From Lachnospiraceae bacterium (lineage in GTDB: Bacteria > Bacillota > Clostridia > Lachnospirales > Lachnospiraceae): a stretch of DNA of 34,631 nucleotides. A model generated the notes under the pieces. That model had not been told where the DNA came from, searched no databases, and saw nothing but the letters and a program-made list of their open reading frames with translations. Positions 17,901-25,843 of this stretch are shown here, one piece after another (positions within the stretch are counted from its first letter, which is position 1; every line of letters starts with the position of its first letter). The position numbers and the translations under genes are program-made. The stretch is taken from NCBI GenBank assembly GCA_021199475.1, contig JAJQHZ010000003.1, positions 1 to 34,631 of the forward strand, read 5' to 3'.

Positions 17901-18999
17901 CGATCCGCTGGTCATGCTTCTGATTCAGCCGGACATTCTGTTCCTGAAGCTGTACCTCCTTTTCCTGAATCAGGCGATTCAGCTCCTCTTCTCTTGTTTT
18001 CAGCGCTACTGCATCGCTTTTGCTCAGGGAGTCCCGCTCTTTTTCCATGGCGTCCTTCTGTGCGTCCAGTTCAACACGTTCTTCCAAAAGCTCCGCAATG
18101 CGGGTCTCACAGGCTCCCAGATCCGCTTCCCGCGCCTTTTTTTCACGCTCCAGCGCCGTATTCTGTTTCTGATTCTGCTCGAGCCGGTCGGCCTTCTCAA
18201 AAAGAATCAGCCGGTTGTACTTATCCAGCACACGGTTAATTTTTTCCGCCGCCCCTCTCCCCTCCTGCCTGCTCTTCAGGTTCAGATTCATCGTATCCAT
18301 ATTTTCAATGGCCTCTGACATGGGACGCAAATCCTCATCCGATAATGGCTGCAGCGAATCACTTAAAATATCATTGATCACAGAAGGCTTGAAGTCCTTG
18401 GACAGCTTTGGGGTGCGCAGCTGAATCAGAAGATCCAACATTTCCTTATACTCATCCACCGTCTCGAACCCGAATATCTGGCGGTTTACATACTCCATGT
18501 ATTCTGACTGCCGGTCAAACAGCACGCCTCCGGGAAGAAGGCGGTTCTCAAACTCCTTTTTCGACAAAGGCACCCGCTCATCTGTCTCTTTGTACAGGAA
18601 AAAGTCCCGCCCGATCCGTCTTCCGTCCGTCAGTCCAAAATACCATTTGTCCAGCGGTTTCCCCTTTCTGGCGCGCAGTCCGATCCCGATGGTCAGATAC
18701 GTCTCACTCTCTATCCGTTTCCATTCCAGGTAAAGATAGCCTGTCCGTTCTTCCCGGTCGTCATCCTCCTCCAGGAGATAACCGCTCATCTTCCGATCCT
18801 TCGTCCCAAATGGATCCAGACGCTCCGGGCTCATGTTTCCGTCCAGAAGAAGCGGCACGGCGCTTTGCATCGTCACAGATTTACCTGAACCATTCGCGCC
18901 GCGCAGCAGCATCCTTCCGTTTGCAAACGGAAACTCCTGCTCATCATAATACCAGAAATTAAGAAAACCGATTTTATTTGCCTGCCATCTGCTGTTCAC
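14920..18999 (-). CDS. jetC: Wadjet JetC, SMC/MukB-like ATPase
   Basis: This 1359-residue protein has split ATPase halves around long coiled coils. The N terminus contains FANGRMLLRGANGSGKSVTM, with the Walker A at about 34-41. The C terminus contains the ABC signature GTFSGGEKAMSMY (about 1245-1257) and the Walker B IISLDEAFAGVD (about 1277-1288). The middle is heptad-rich, Glu/Gln/Leu/Arg-dense coiled coil interrupted by a hinge-like segment around residues 590-720. The size and the beginning and end motifs fit the TIGR02680 family of type II Wadjet. Such ATPases extrude DNA loops and sense small circular DNA. The start is a GTG at 18999 with a perfect AGGAGG seven bases upstream. Confidence 0.92.
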   Translation of the reverse strand: MNSRWQANKIGFLNFWYYDEQEFPFANGRMLLRGANGSGKSVTMQSAVPLLLDGNMSPERLDPFGTKDRKMSGYLLEEDDDREERTGYLYLEWKRIESETYLTIGIGLRARKGKPLDKWYFGLTDGRRIGRDFFLYKETDERVPLSKKEFENRLLPGGVLFDRQSEYMEYVNRQIFGFETVDEYKEMLDLLIQLRTPKLSKDFKPSVINDILSDSLQPLSDEDLRPMSEAIENMDTMNLNLKSRQEGRGAAEKINRVLDKYNRLILFEKADRLEQNQKQNTALEREKKAREADLGACETRIAELLEERVELDAQKDAMEKERDSLSKSDAVALKTREEELNRLIQEKEVQLQEQNVRLNQKHDQRIEQEAAQSRELDRQYEKEQELQGFLEEMDADAEERAFEEHGFFGSELKEHFQEAYSFHSHETQMNRTVQGIDRGVEVLRREDTCRRQADEQLQSLEKHHKETDAAQREVFKLETQMTEVKNEWKEKLYAWNGANRELSLDKGILKTMSDFADTYEETSDFAEVKQRVADQRMAVKGVLDGSVQQQEREVQELREQIEERKRELSEWENHREPEPERSEAVLKNRERLKALGISYLEFYKVIEFGQDLDETACDRLEEALLQMGILDALVVDEEDRERVLAMDPGCCDRYLFAKQERADKSILDVLDLNDAVNNIFFNQRITGILSSIAYDSDGITSISRDGSYQMGVLSGTVTGEHKAGFLGTRARERNRLAKIAECQETIAALEQELQEHNRTIEELQTRIGRLNQEYLSFPGDEDLRLSARMLSDAVRECERLRKEAIRMEEKLRETTAKQQELHKEASQIAEKLYLACNYETFLRAAEAARSYQRNFYQLKSGHEVYLQILSHVKELQERMENLDADMDQIRYDMGNTDRARKREAAERDSIREQLKLTDYEEIRERLDACVKWLNLYPDKIESCVKEQTTSRNRADFLKEQLKKDEEQLAEYRRKGAHLERCYGAELALGYVALPEEMMPGITAAKVRAYLAPDTQELQKEKIISDLNQVFFENRGMLTDYQPTQTNLFEELDQQAEKGDPIAKRLDIQARYKGVRISFQKLLERLDADIEELQELIRDGDRELFEDILSNTVSRKIRGKINGSMAWVEKMNELMDSMNTSSGLKLNLRWRSRTAEQEDQLDTRELVELLKKDYRLMREEEAAKLSLHFRSKVEEARKRTRDGQGTVSFYQVMKDALDYRKWFEFQLYSQKTGERQKELTNSVFGTFSGGEKAMSMYVPLFSAVVAKYQGGRADAPRIISLDEAFAGVDSRNIRDMFRLMSEFEFDFIINSQVLWGDCDTLDALAIYQLHRPQNAKFVTVMAYLWNGKSREMVEDERQMG

Positions 19000-19065
19000 C
19001 GCAGTTTCCTCCTAAGTGTATTCGAATATCTGCTCCAATCGTTCAAATCGATTCTTACATTGCTC

Positions 19066-20292
19066 TCAGCCGAAATCATCCGGATATTTCCCCGCCAGCT
19101 TACCGGCCGCCGGCCAGATGATGACCTGATGGGTCCGCTCCTCACGGGAGAGGAACATCCATTTCTCCATAGCATCCATGACTTCCCGTACAAATTCTCC
19201 TTCCGGCATCTCCCTGTAATTCTTGGGAAAACCAGCTCCATGCTTTGCCTTCAGAGACTTCAGCATACGCTCAAACTCCGTCTGATCCACAAGGATCGCT
19301 TCATTCGCCGTTATCTCCCAGCCATTCTTTGTGCTTTCGGAGTTCTCTTCCTCCGGCGCGTCACGATCCTCACGTCTGGCAAGCCCTGCATATACCTTTT
19401 CCCGTATTTCGGAAAAGCACAAAAGCAAAATATCCGAGAGCGCATTGTTTCCCGGAAACGCTTTTCCCATCCGGCACTCCTCGCCCATCAATAAAAATGC
19501 ACTGCTTCTGTGAATGTGCACCCGGCAGTCAAACGTCTGCTCAAGATCGTCAGCCAGGCGTCTTCCATAATATTTCAAATACTCAAAATCTTCCTCCGAA
19601 CAGTGCTCCCGATACATGCCCGGAGTGAAAATCAGCCGTTTATAGACACGATGGCGCCGGGCAAGTCCGCGGTCTTCATCCACCTCGAACCATTCACTCT
19701 TTTCAAAATCCTCCGGTCTTCTATAATCCGCAATATCGCGGGAAAAATTCCTCATAAAATAGCGGGATGCTCCTGTATTCTCATAAAGGACTTCCCCTGC
19801 AGGATTGTCCATAAAAGAATCATCACTTCCGTCTGTCACCCGAAGCAGTCCCTGAGCCACCGCATAGCGCAATACCCGAATCAGACGTCGGCGTGTGGTA
19901 TAGATCGTCCAGTCAACTCCGGGCGAGGCAGACTGTGAATCATTTCTTTCTCCACCTCCTCCGCCCGGCATATTTGCTGACAGGTAGTCTGTCAATTGAG
20001 AAAGGATAAACTGCTCCTGGGCATCCCGATCTTCCAGAAACATCAGCAGAACGCAGAAAAACGCATATTCTTCTTTCGAGGTAAACTCCTCAATTCCCAT
20101 AAAATTCTCCGGTGATGCCGGGATTTTTTCCAGTTTTACCAACAGAGAATTCTCAATAATCTGGCACCCCAGCTTATCAGAAGCAAAGTGTCGAAGCTCC
20201 CCGATGGAATCCCGCACACGATAGTAAGCTTCCTTATCCTCTGACTTCAATATCCACCGCCGGTTCAGCAAAAGCTCTAATTCGTCTCTCAC
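19066..20292 (-). CDS. jetB: Wadjet JetB, MukE-like subunit
   Basis: This 408-residue protein fits the DUF2398/TIGR02678 family. Typical features are a start MRDELELLLNRRWILKSED, an early block KLGCQIIENSLLVKLEKIP, a segment VDWTIYTTRRRLIRVLRYA and the pair VLYENTGASRYFMRNF. It is the KITE-type (winged-helix) partner that bridges JetA and JetC. The start is a GTG at 20292 that directly abuts the TAG stop of jetA, with GGGGAGG inside the end of jetA, so the two are translationally coupled. The gap to jetC is 66 bp. The C-terminal third is more variable. Confidence 0.85.
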   Translation of the reverse strand: MRDELELLLNRRWILKSEDKEAYYRVRDSIGELRHFASDKLGCQIIENSLLVKLEKIPASPENFMGIEEFTSKEEYAFFCVLLMFLEDRDAQEQFILSQLTDYLSANMPGGGGGERNDSQSASPGVDWTIYTTRRRLIRVLRYAVAQGLLRVTDGSDDSFMDNPAGEVLYENTGASRYFMRNFSRDIADYRRPEDFEKSEWFEVDEDRGLARRHRVYKRLIFTPGMYREHCSEEDFEYLKYYGRRLADDLEQTFDCRVHIHRSSAFLLMGEECRMGKAFPGNNALSDILLLCFSEIREKVYAGLARREDRDAPEEENSESTKNGWEITANEAILVDQTEFERMLKSLKAKHGAGFPKNYREMPEGEFVREVMDAMEKWMFLSREERTHQVIIWPAAGKLAGKYPDDFG

Positions 20293-21777
20293 CTATGCTT
20301 CCTCCCCAAAGACGATGCGCAGATGCGGCATCGAAAAGCACCCATCCGGGCAGCGCACCACGCACCGTTCGTCAGCCCGCTCCAGATCCAGAGTAAACAG
20401 CCTCCCCTCCTCCGTTCTGGCCGTATATTCGTTATCCTCCAGCGCATCCGAAAGCCACTTCAGCAAAATCTCGCGAACTCTTGGTTCAATGACTGGCAAA
20501 GCTGCAAAATCAATTGCGCCATCCTGCTCCAGACGTGCAACCTCCTCCTGATCCTTTTGCATTTCCAACAGCAGCCGCTCCTTCTCCCTCGCCTTTTCCT
20601 CCCGCGTATCCCGAATAGCACTGCGGTTCGTTTTTTCGCGGTAGTTCCGGATTCTTGGTTTCAGCAGAAATTCGTCTGCGGGCTCTTCATAGACGCCAAC
20701 GTTCATGCTGTCAGTTTCCCGCTCTCCCTCACCTCTTAAATGAAACGGCCTCTCCAGTCCAAACACCATTGCGGACATGCGATGTGCCTCCTGAAGATCC
20801 TGGCATTTCATAAAAATCTCCGCCACATGGCGATATTCTTCCTTCCGGTTGGCGCCCATTGCATTTTTTTCACTGAGCTGCGCCGCATAGCGGGTAATCC
20901 GGCGGATAATATCATTCGTCGCATCGAACAGCTTTCCAGCCTCATTTTCCGCTCCGCCCTCCGACACAAACCAGTCCCGGATGCTCTGATACCGTCCTCT
21001 GGCTTTTTCCAGCAAAAGCGCTTCGGAGCGCTCCACATCCATCCGCGGGATGGATATCTCATATGCAACCACCTTCCCCAGCACCGTCTCCAGTACTGAC
21101 GGATCCAGCATTCGGAGATATTCCTCTATGACTCCCACGTTTCGTTGAAGGCCGGCGATAAAGCTCCGCAGATACTCCACCAGCTTGTCCTTAAAAACCA
21201 GGAACTCTCTGGTCCGCATCATCTCTTCCGCCTTCACACTGTTCAAATCACGAATATAATCCTGATAATTCTGATTCAGACGGATAAAATCATTGTTCAA
21301 ATCGTTCCACCAGGTGTAAACGGTTTCCGGTTTTTCGCTTTCCATCTGCGAAAAACGCTCCAATGCCAGGCGAATCCGTTCCAGAAGCGTCGGTTCAAGG
21401 GAAGCCCCCTCAATCAAAAGATTTTCCAGACGCAGTACCAGCCGCTCAATCTCCACACTATATTCCGACATCTGATAACGAAACTTTTTATTCCGGAATT
21501 CCTCAAGAGAGGAGACCTTGCGCGTGTCCTGAATCGTGATCAGATTCTTCCACTCCGTCAGCGCTGTCAGATCCTGCTGGCACTGCTCCATCCGATACTC
21601 CGCAAAATACGGATCCTGAATCATCTGGGCATAGACATCCTCCTGATACATCCAGTAGCGCAGCTTCTCATAATTCTCATAAAAGATACGCATAATACAC
21701 CGGTAACGATCCACATTATCCGCATTTAAATATTTCGCTTCCGTCAAAGGCCGGATGAGCTTCTCTGTCACCTGCAT
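20293..21777 (-). CDS. jetA: Wadjet JetA, kleisin-like MukF subunit
   Basis: This 494-residue, helix-rich protein is the first gene of the operon and fits DUF2397/TIGR02677 in size and position. The N-terminal region has YRCIMRIFYENYEKLRYWMY and CQQDLTALTEWKNLITIQDT, and then a block around SSLEEFRNKKFRYQMSEYS. In Wadjet complexes JetA is the kleisin that joins the two ATPase heads. I set the start at the ATG 21777 because GGAGGG lies six bases upstream. A TTG nine codons further up (21804) opens the same frame but has no good site. The C terminus is followed immediately by jetB. Confidence 0.85.
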   Translation of the reverse strand: MQVTEKLIRPLTEAKYLNADNVDRYRCIMRIFYENYEKLRYWMYQEDVYAQMIQDPYFAEYRMEQCQQDLTALTEWKNLITIQDTRKVSSLEEFRNKKFRYQMSEYSVEIERLVLRLENLLIEGASLEPTLLERIRLALERFSQMESEKPETVYTWWNDLNNDFIRLNQNYQDYIRDLNSVKAEEMMRTREFLVFKDKLVEYLRSFIAGLQRNVGVIEEYLRMLDPSVLETVLGKVVAYEISIPRMDVERSEALLLEKARGRYQSIRDWFVSEGGAENEAGKLFDATNDIIRRITRYAAQLSEKNAMGANRKEEYRHVAEIFMKCQDLQEAHRMSAMVFGLERPFHLRGEGERETDSMNVGVYEEPADEFLLKPRIRNYREKTNRSAIRDTREEKAREKERLLLEMQKDQEEVARLEQDGAIDFAALPVIEPRVREILLKWLSDALEDNEYTARTEEGRLFTLDLERADERCVVRCPDGCFSMPHLRIVFGEEA

Positions 21778-21892
21778 GTAACTGCCCTCCAAGTGTGTTT
21801 CCAATCATTGCCGATACCATATGTCATCTTAAGCAATCGTCCGGAATTATACTCCGTATGGAATGCTTGATCTTTTTATTTTTCCTATTACA

Positions 21893-21921
21893 AGTATAGT
21901 ATCGCGATTGATTTTTATCAA
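21893..21921 (-). promoter_or_regulatory. Promoter of the jetABCD operon
   Basis: On the minus strand TTGATA (21916-21921), a 17-bp spacer and TATACT (21893-21898) form a good sigma-A promoter. It leaves a leader of about 110 bases before jetA. No clear operator is seen, which fits constitutive low-level expression. Confidence 0.7.
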
Positions 21922-21963
21922 TACTCTATCCTATTTTCTTTTGTATTTTCTTTTGTATTTTCC

Positions 21964-22872
21964 TCAGTTTTTAAATTTCACAGCAGCTTTCTCATACTGC
22001 GGCATGGGTACTCCATATTCCTTTCCCATCCGGACTACCTGATAAATAAGACCGTCAATCTCCGATTGTTTTCCCGCCATAATATCCCGCTGCATGGAGG
22101 TAGTCGCTTCTGGAGCAAGGTCTGAGAGAATCTGCAGATTCGTCTCCACCAGATCTCGTTCAAAATGAATCCCCATCGCCTCTGCAAGCGTCACGATTTC
22201 CCGAATCATACTCTTGAACATCTCCCTGGGCTCGCCTTCCTCCTGCACAGCGCCCGCTGCGCAATTATAATAAAGGCCAACCGCGCCGATGGGCGACACA
22301 TAGGAAAACTTCTGCAGCGCATCTCTTCGAATGTTATCCGATAGAATGCCGCGAATCCCGCACTCTTCAAAATCTATGGCAATCTCCTTCAGCACCGGCC
22401 TGTACTCACTTTCATTGCGCACCCCGAATACAACGCGGCAGATTTCACCATGCTGCCTCAGGACACCGGGAGCTTCCATGTTCGCGGAAACATAGATGCA
22501 TCCGTCCGTCACCAGAATACCTGCGAGCTCTTCCTGCATCCTGCCGCCGGTCCCGTAAATATTCAAAATAGGAATCACCACTGTTTCCGGCCCAGCCACC
22601 CTTCGAATCAGCGGGTAGACACTCTCCAGCGAATATCCCTTCACACAGATCAGAATCACATCCGGCTGCTCCTCGTATTCCTCCTCCGAGACCGCTTTCA
22701 CAGGCAAAGCCACCGTCTGTCCATTCCATACCTGATGTACGGTAAGTCCCTTCGTTTTCATGGCATTCAGATGAGCGCCTCTGGCAATAAGCGTCACATC
22801 CCTTCCGCCTTCCGTAAGCTTGTATCCCAATATGCCGCCGGTCCCGCCGGCGCCGATAATCATGTATTTCAT
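21964..22872 (-). CDS. Ketopantoate reductase-like (ApbA/PanE family) oxidoreductase
   Basis: This 302-residue protein begins with a Rossmann NADPH-binding fold, MIIGAGGTGGILGYKL, typical of ApbA/PanE. A second block is VILICVKGYSLESVYPLI, and the C-terminal domain has an ATTSMQRDIMAGKQSEID segment, the region holding the catalytic and substrate contacts of 2-dehydropantoate 2-reductases. The family reduces ketopantoate to pantoate for coenzyme A synthesis, but many clostridial paralogues are of unknown substrate, so I leave the symbol empty. The start at 22872 has GGGGGA upstream, inside the end of the Nudix gene five bases away; the two are co-transcribed. A longer frame beginning at 23007 has no support. 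Confidence 0.85.
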   Translation of the reverse strand: MKYMIIGAGGTGGILGYKLTEGGRDVTLIARGAHLNAMKTKGLTVHQVWNGQTVALPVKAVSEEEYEEQPDVILICVKGYSLESVYPLIRRVAGPETVVIPILNIYGTGGRMQEELAGILVTDGCIYVSANMEAPGVLRQHGEICRVVFGVRNESEYRPVLKEIAIDFEECGIRGILSDNIRRDALQKFSYVSPIGAVGLYYNCAAGAVQEEGEPREMFKSMIREIVTLAEAMGIHFERDLVETNLQILSDLAPEATTSMQRDIMAGKQSEIDGLIYQVVRMGKEYGVPMPQYEKAAVKFKN

Positions 22873-22877
22873 GTCTT

Positions 22878-23309
22878 TTATCCCCCTGTTTCCGTAAAAA
22901 ATCGGTCCGTTAATCGAGTGCTCCGCAAAGCCGTTTGAATCCTCTCGATCAGCTCCAGATCTGCCGGCAGCCATTCCACACTGTACAGTTCTTCCTTTGA
23001 TAGCCATCTGGCCGCCTCATGCTCCTTTAACACCAGATCGCCCGAGACGACCTCCGCCCAAAAGCAATCCATCGACAAATGAAATGCCGGATAATCATAC
23101 TCTACCCGCGCAATCCGTTCCCTCACGGAAATCACCGTATCCAGCTCCTCACGTATTTCCCGCACAAGTGCTTCCTGCGCTGTCTCCCCCGGCTCCACCT
23201 TGCCGCCGGGGAATTCCCAGCCGTCCTTGAATTCACCGTAACCGCGCTGGGTAGCAAAAATTTTGTTCTCATGCCGGATCACGGCGGCTACTACATTTAC
23301 TGTTTTCAT
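22878..23309 (-). CDS. MutT-like Nudix hydrolase (8-oxo-dGTP diphosphatase type)
   Basis: This 143-residue protein contains a Nudix box, [20 protein letters not shown] followed by EL, which gives the Mg-binding Glu cluster. The start [20 protein letters not shown] and the WEFPGGK sequence are characteristic of MutT, which removes oxidised dGTP from the nucleotide pool. The box's final Gly position is Asp. Its 3' end is five bases before the ketopantoate reductase-like gene. Pairing with a pantothenate-type gene is not a known pathway link and is probably simple co-transcription. Confidence 0.9.
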   Translation of the reverse strand: MKTVNVVAAVIRHENKIFATQRGYGEFKDGWEFPGGKVEPGETAQEALVREIREELDTVISVRERIARVEYDYPAFHLSMDCFWAEVVSGDLVLKEHEAARWLSKEELYSVEWLPADLELIERIQTALRSTRLTDRFFTETGG

Positions 23310-23400
23310 AAATTATATAACTCCATCCGTAGCGCAATTCAGAGTTAGTATGACTCGTTTTAACTCTTTTACATTGTTTTTCTGCGCCGCATTGCGTAGT

Positions 23401-24030
23401 TCATTTGCCTTCCTCTTCCATCAGCGTTTTCAGCCGCTCCAACACATGCCCCAGCACGTAATAGGTCGTCTCATAGCGCAAAAAATCCATTGTATTTTCA
23501 TCCCACATAAACTTCAGATTCGCCGGGAATTCATCGTCCGACTCCCAGAACTGTAACATCAAAGGGAGAAAAGGAAACGGATGCAGCAGATATGATACAT
23601 CTCCAATCTTCTGTTTTTCTCCTCCCAGAGCCTCGCAAGCCCTTCTGAGCTCCGGCAGCTTTCCATCAAAGTATTCCGCGTATTTTCCATACAGGTCATT
23701 TCCCAGACCTGAAGAGCGAACCGTCCCCTTCAATTCATTAACCTTCACAAACTGTCCGGACAGGCGGCAGTCTTCCTTCGAGTCACAGAGCACATCACAG
23801 ATGGCAAGCACCTCATTAAAGCCCGCATGCTCTACATGAGTGAATCCATCTGCTGTCCATTCGGTTCGGCCGGTACTTCGGTCGATGCGATAGTCCCGCC
23901 CCACAAACTCAATGTACAGATATTGTTCATCATGTCTCAGGTGAAATCGATCGATCATGTTCTCCTGATCATAGTTCAGGAACCGCCGCTCCGCATTGTC
24001 TCTTGTGATGTCATAATTCGATGATGCCAT
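23401..24030 (-). CDS. DUF3786-family protein
   Basis: This 209-residue protein (from the ATG at 24030) begins MASSNYDITRDNAERRFLN and contains YLYIEFVGRDYRIDRSTG and, near the end, FPFLPLMLQFWESDDEFPA followed by FMWDENTMDFLRYETTYYVL. These blocks are characteristic of DUF3786, a family of unknown biochemical role found mainly in anaerobes and sometimes near iron-sulphur or corrinoid proteins. The start was chosen because other members begin just before NYDITRD and because GGAGAGAGG lies upstream; an in-frame ATG at 24105 adds 25 basic residues with a weaker site. It is monocistronic, 91 bp upstream of the Nudix gene. Confidence 0.75.
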   Translation of the reverse strand: MASSNYDITRDNAERRFLNYDQENMIDRFHLRHDEQYLYIEFVGRDYRIDRSTGRTEWTADGFTHVEHAGFNEVLAICDVLCDSKEDCRLSGQFVKVNELKGTVRSSGLGNDLYGKYAEYFDGKLPELRRACEALGGEKQKIGDVSYLLHPFPFLPLMLQFWESDDEFPANLKFMWDENTMDFLRYETTYYVLGHVLERLKTLMEEEGK

Positions 24031-24215
24031 GTTCTTCAGCCTCTCTCCAGGCGCGCCAGCCTTTTGTTTCTGCCTCTTATTTCCAACTTTTTCATCTGCT
24101 ACCATTTTACCTTCTCATAATCTCTGTTGCAACAATTTTACAGATTCACATTTTTTATTTATCGTCTTCCCTTTATCTCGCACACTGCCTTCGTCTGCTT
24201 CAGAAAGATGATCCT

Positions 24216-24524
24216 CTACAGAAATTGCTGTAATACTTCCTTATCTCTCAGTGCGCTTTCCAAAATCCTGGAAAGTACAGATGTATATCCTTTTCCCAAA
24301 GATTTTGCCGTATTTAACGCCTGCGGAGACAGCCGCAGCGTAACCGTCTGTTTTCTGCGCTCTTCTCTCCGTTTTTCGGAAACGCGGTAAAACTGTGCAA
24401 GTTCTTCATCCGTTAGCTCCGGACAATCTTCGTCAAATTCAATCGGGCGTTTAGCAGCTTCAAGCAGCATCTTCTCCTGTTCTTCGGTTAATTCCGTTTC
24501 CGGTTTTAATTCATAATTTACCAT
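24216..24524 (-). CDS. brnA: BrnA-like antitoxin
   Basis: This 102-residue protein has an N-terminal linker with RPIEFDEDCPELTDEELAQF, the usual BrnA lead-in, and a C-terminal ribbon-helix-helix DNA-binding domain, VTLRLSPQALNTAKSLGKGY followed by TSVLSRILESALRD. BrnA dimers bind and neutralise the BrnT ribonuclease and repress the operon. The start codon lies inside the 3' end of the brnT remnant (overlap of 14 bases). The antitoxin gene is intact, although its toxin is not. It may now act only as a repressor of its own promoter or of related toxins elsewhere. Confidence 0.8.
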   Translation of the reverse strand: MVNYELKPETELTEEQEKMLLEAAKRPIEFDEDCPELTDEELAQFYRVSEKRREERRKQTVTLRLSPQALNTAKSLGKGYTSVLSRILESALRDKEVLQQFL

Positions 24525-24637
24525 CCTGATATAGCCTCCTTTCCTTTTTCGTCGCCTGTCTGGCAGATATCACTCTTAACGTATCCCTGCGCTCAGTATA
24601 AACAAGAGTAATCAGAATCATCCCACTCAAACTTCAT
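24511..24637 (-). pseudogene. brnT: brnT toxin remnant with internal deletion
   Basis: An ATG at 24637 with GGAGAAG upstream begins MKFEWDD, the standard BrnT N terminus. Immediately after it, in another frame, comes the standard BrnT C terminus, ITLVYTERRDTLRVISARQA followed by TKKERRLYQ, ending with a TGA at 24513-24511 that overlaps brnA. The distance is 127 nt, against roughly 280 for an intact brnT, and is not a multiple of three. About 50 codons in the middle, holding the ribonuclease core, are therefore missing. Confidence 0.75.
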
Positions 24638-24654
24638 TTTCTTCTCCATTCATT

Positions 24655-24682
24655 ATTGTAACGCTTTTAAAATAAATTGCAA
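24655..24682 (-). promoter_or_regulatory. Promoter of the brnTA operon
   Basis: On the minus strand TTGCAA (24677-24682), a 16-bp spacer and TACAAT (24655-24660). The partial repeats AGTGTTGCAA and AGCGTTACAA, spaced about two helical turns apart, may be binding sites for the BrnA repressor. Confidence 0.55.
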
Positions 24683-24778
24683 CACTTTTTGTATTACCTT
24701 TCTTGTGCTAATGTTTCATTTATCATCTGTTTTTCAAATCAGACCTGCAATACAATTATTATCTTCTTCCCTTATCCT

Positions 24779-25447
24779 TCAGGCTGCCTTCGCCTGCTTC
24801 AGAAATCGATAAATCTTCGTCCCATCGGTTCTCCCAAACCGCTTCAACGAACCAAGATACAGATCCTTCGGCTTTTTCTCCGCTTCTGTCAGTTCAAAAA
24901 TCTTCGCGACCTCACCCTCATACTCCGTATTTGCAAAAAGTGTCTCGATTTTCTTTTTCAAACGCTTCCTCTCCTGATATTTCGCATACTCTTTCTCAAT
25001 ACTGATCTGAGAAATTCCGGCAGAAATCAATTTCCGCCGGATGCTGTTCTCATTCGATGCAAGAATGCCATCCTTTACAGTGGCCTTCAGTAAAATACGA
25101 TCACTCGAAATCCCGTGGCTCATCCAGTAATCTTTCATCGCTGCATATCCCTTATCTTTGCTGACAACAACTACTTTTCCCGTAAAGCCTGCTCCAAACA
25201 GCGCGCCGACCATGGAGACGATATAAAAATCCAGCGCATTCTTTCCCGTCCTCTTTAGCCGGACAGCCTGAAAGCTGCAGCCGGAATGCAGAATGAAATC
25301 CATAGATTTTTGGGATATCTTCTCACAGACAGCACTATAAAAAATCGTAATCACATCCGTATTGTAAAGATATTCTGCACCATCCAGCCCCGCCTCGCGC
25401 ACATTTTCGTAATCAATCAGAAACTGCAGCTCATCCTTTTTTCCCAT
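24779..25447 (-). CDS. PIN-like domain ribonuclease-fold protein
   Basis: This 222-residue protein has a PIN-like domain over about residues 8-130. The conserved acidic residues lie in FLIDYENV (near 10-13), in NALDFYIVSMVG and in VVVSKDKGYAAM, the last matching the central strand that carries the metal-binding Asp in PIN/NYN nucleases. The C-terminal 90 residues are basic and helical (YAKYQERKRLKKKIETLF), perhaps for RNA binding. This layout is seen in uncharacterised Firmicute PIN proteins, not in classical VapC toxins, which are about 130 residues. It is preceded by a 51-codon gene three bases upstream, and its ribosome binding site lies inside that gene. Confidence 0.8.
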   Translation of the reverse strand: MGKKDELQFLIDYENVREAGLDGAEYLYNTDVITIFYSAVCEKISQKSMDFILHSGCSFQAVRLKRTGKNALDFYIVSMVGALFGAGFTGKVVVVSKDKGYAAMKDYWMSHGISSDRILLKATVKDGILASNENSIRRKLISAGISQISIEKEYAKYQERKRLKKKIETLFANTEYEGEVAKIFELTEAEKKPKDLYLGSLKRFGRTDGTKIYRFLKQAKAA

Positions 25448-25450
25448 ACG

Positions 25451-25606
25451 TCAAAGCCCATCCTCTCCTGAGCAGTTTTCTTCTTCCTGCTGTTCCTTGT
25501 ACAAATCGTCCATGATTGCCAGTATCTTCTGTTCAGCATCCCATGCGATTTCTTCCGCTGATCCGTCTTCCATATTCAGTCCTATTACAAAGAGATTCTC
25601 GTCCAT
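25451..25606 (-). CDS. Small acidic protein upstream of the PIN-like nuclease
   Basis: A 51-codon gene starts at the ATG 25606 with a GGAGGG site eight bases upstream. The protein is acidic (Asp/Glu-rich, ending QQEEENCSGEDGL) and begins MDENLFVIGLNMEDGSAEEI. It has no recognised family. It lies first after a strong promoter and ends three bases before the PIN-like gene, so it could be its antitoxin, inhibitor or a leader peptide for coupling. A translated product is supported by a good start, good spacing and codon use similar to its neighbour. Confidence 0.65.
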   Translation of the reverse strand: MDENLFVIGLNMEDGSAEEIAWDAEQKILAIMDDLYKEQQEEENCSGEDGL

Positions 25607-25637
25607 CTGTCAATCCCTCCTTCGTCATGATGTATGT

Positions 25638-25666
25638 ATTATATAGTATTGGTATACTTATTTCAA
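25638..25666 (-). promoter_or_regulatory. Strong promoter of the small gene and PIN-like gene
   Basis: On the minus strand TTGAAA (25661-25666), a 17-bp spacer and TATAAT (25638-25643), close to consensus and about 30 bases before the first start codon. Confidence 0.75.
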
Positions 25667-25792
25667 GATATTCCAGCCATTTATTTTGTAAACAATAGCT
25701 GCTATCGTTCCTTGCTTGCAAAGCCTATTGTTGTTTTCCGGATGATTACGGTTGAATTATCATCTGTTCAGTTCCATTTATCAAAAAACATT

Positions 25793-25820
25793 TGAGACGT
25801 TTTTGCGGTCTTATCCGTCT
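25793..25820 (+). promoter_or_regulatory. Likely self-recognised ECF promoter
   Basis: TGAGAC (25793-25798) and CGTCT (25816-25820) are separated by 17 bp. They resemble the TGAAAC / CGTA-type boxes recognised by ECF sigma factors, and lie just ahead of the ECF sigma gene, as in autoregulated systems. Confidence 0.55.
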
Positions 25821-25843
25821 AATATATAAAAGGGGGAATGAAC

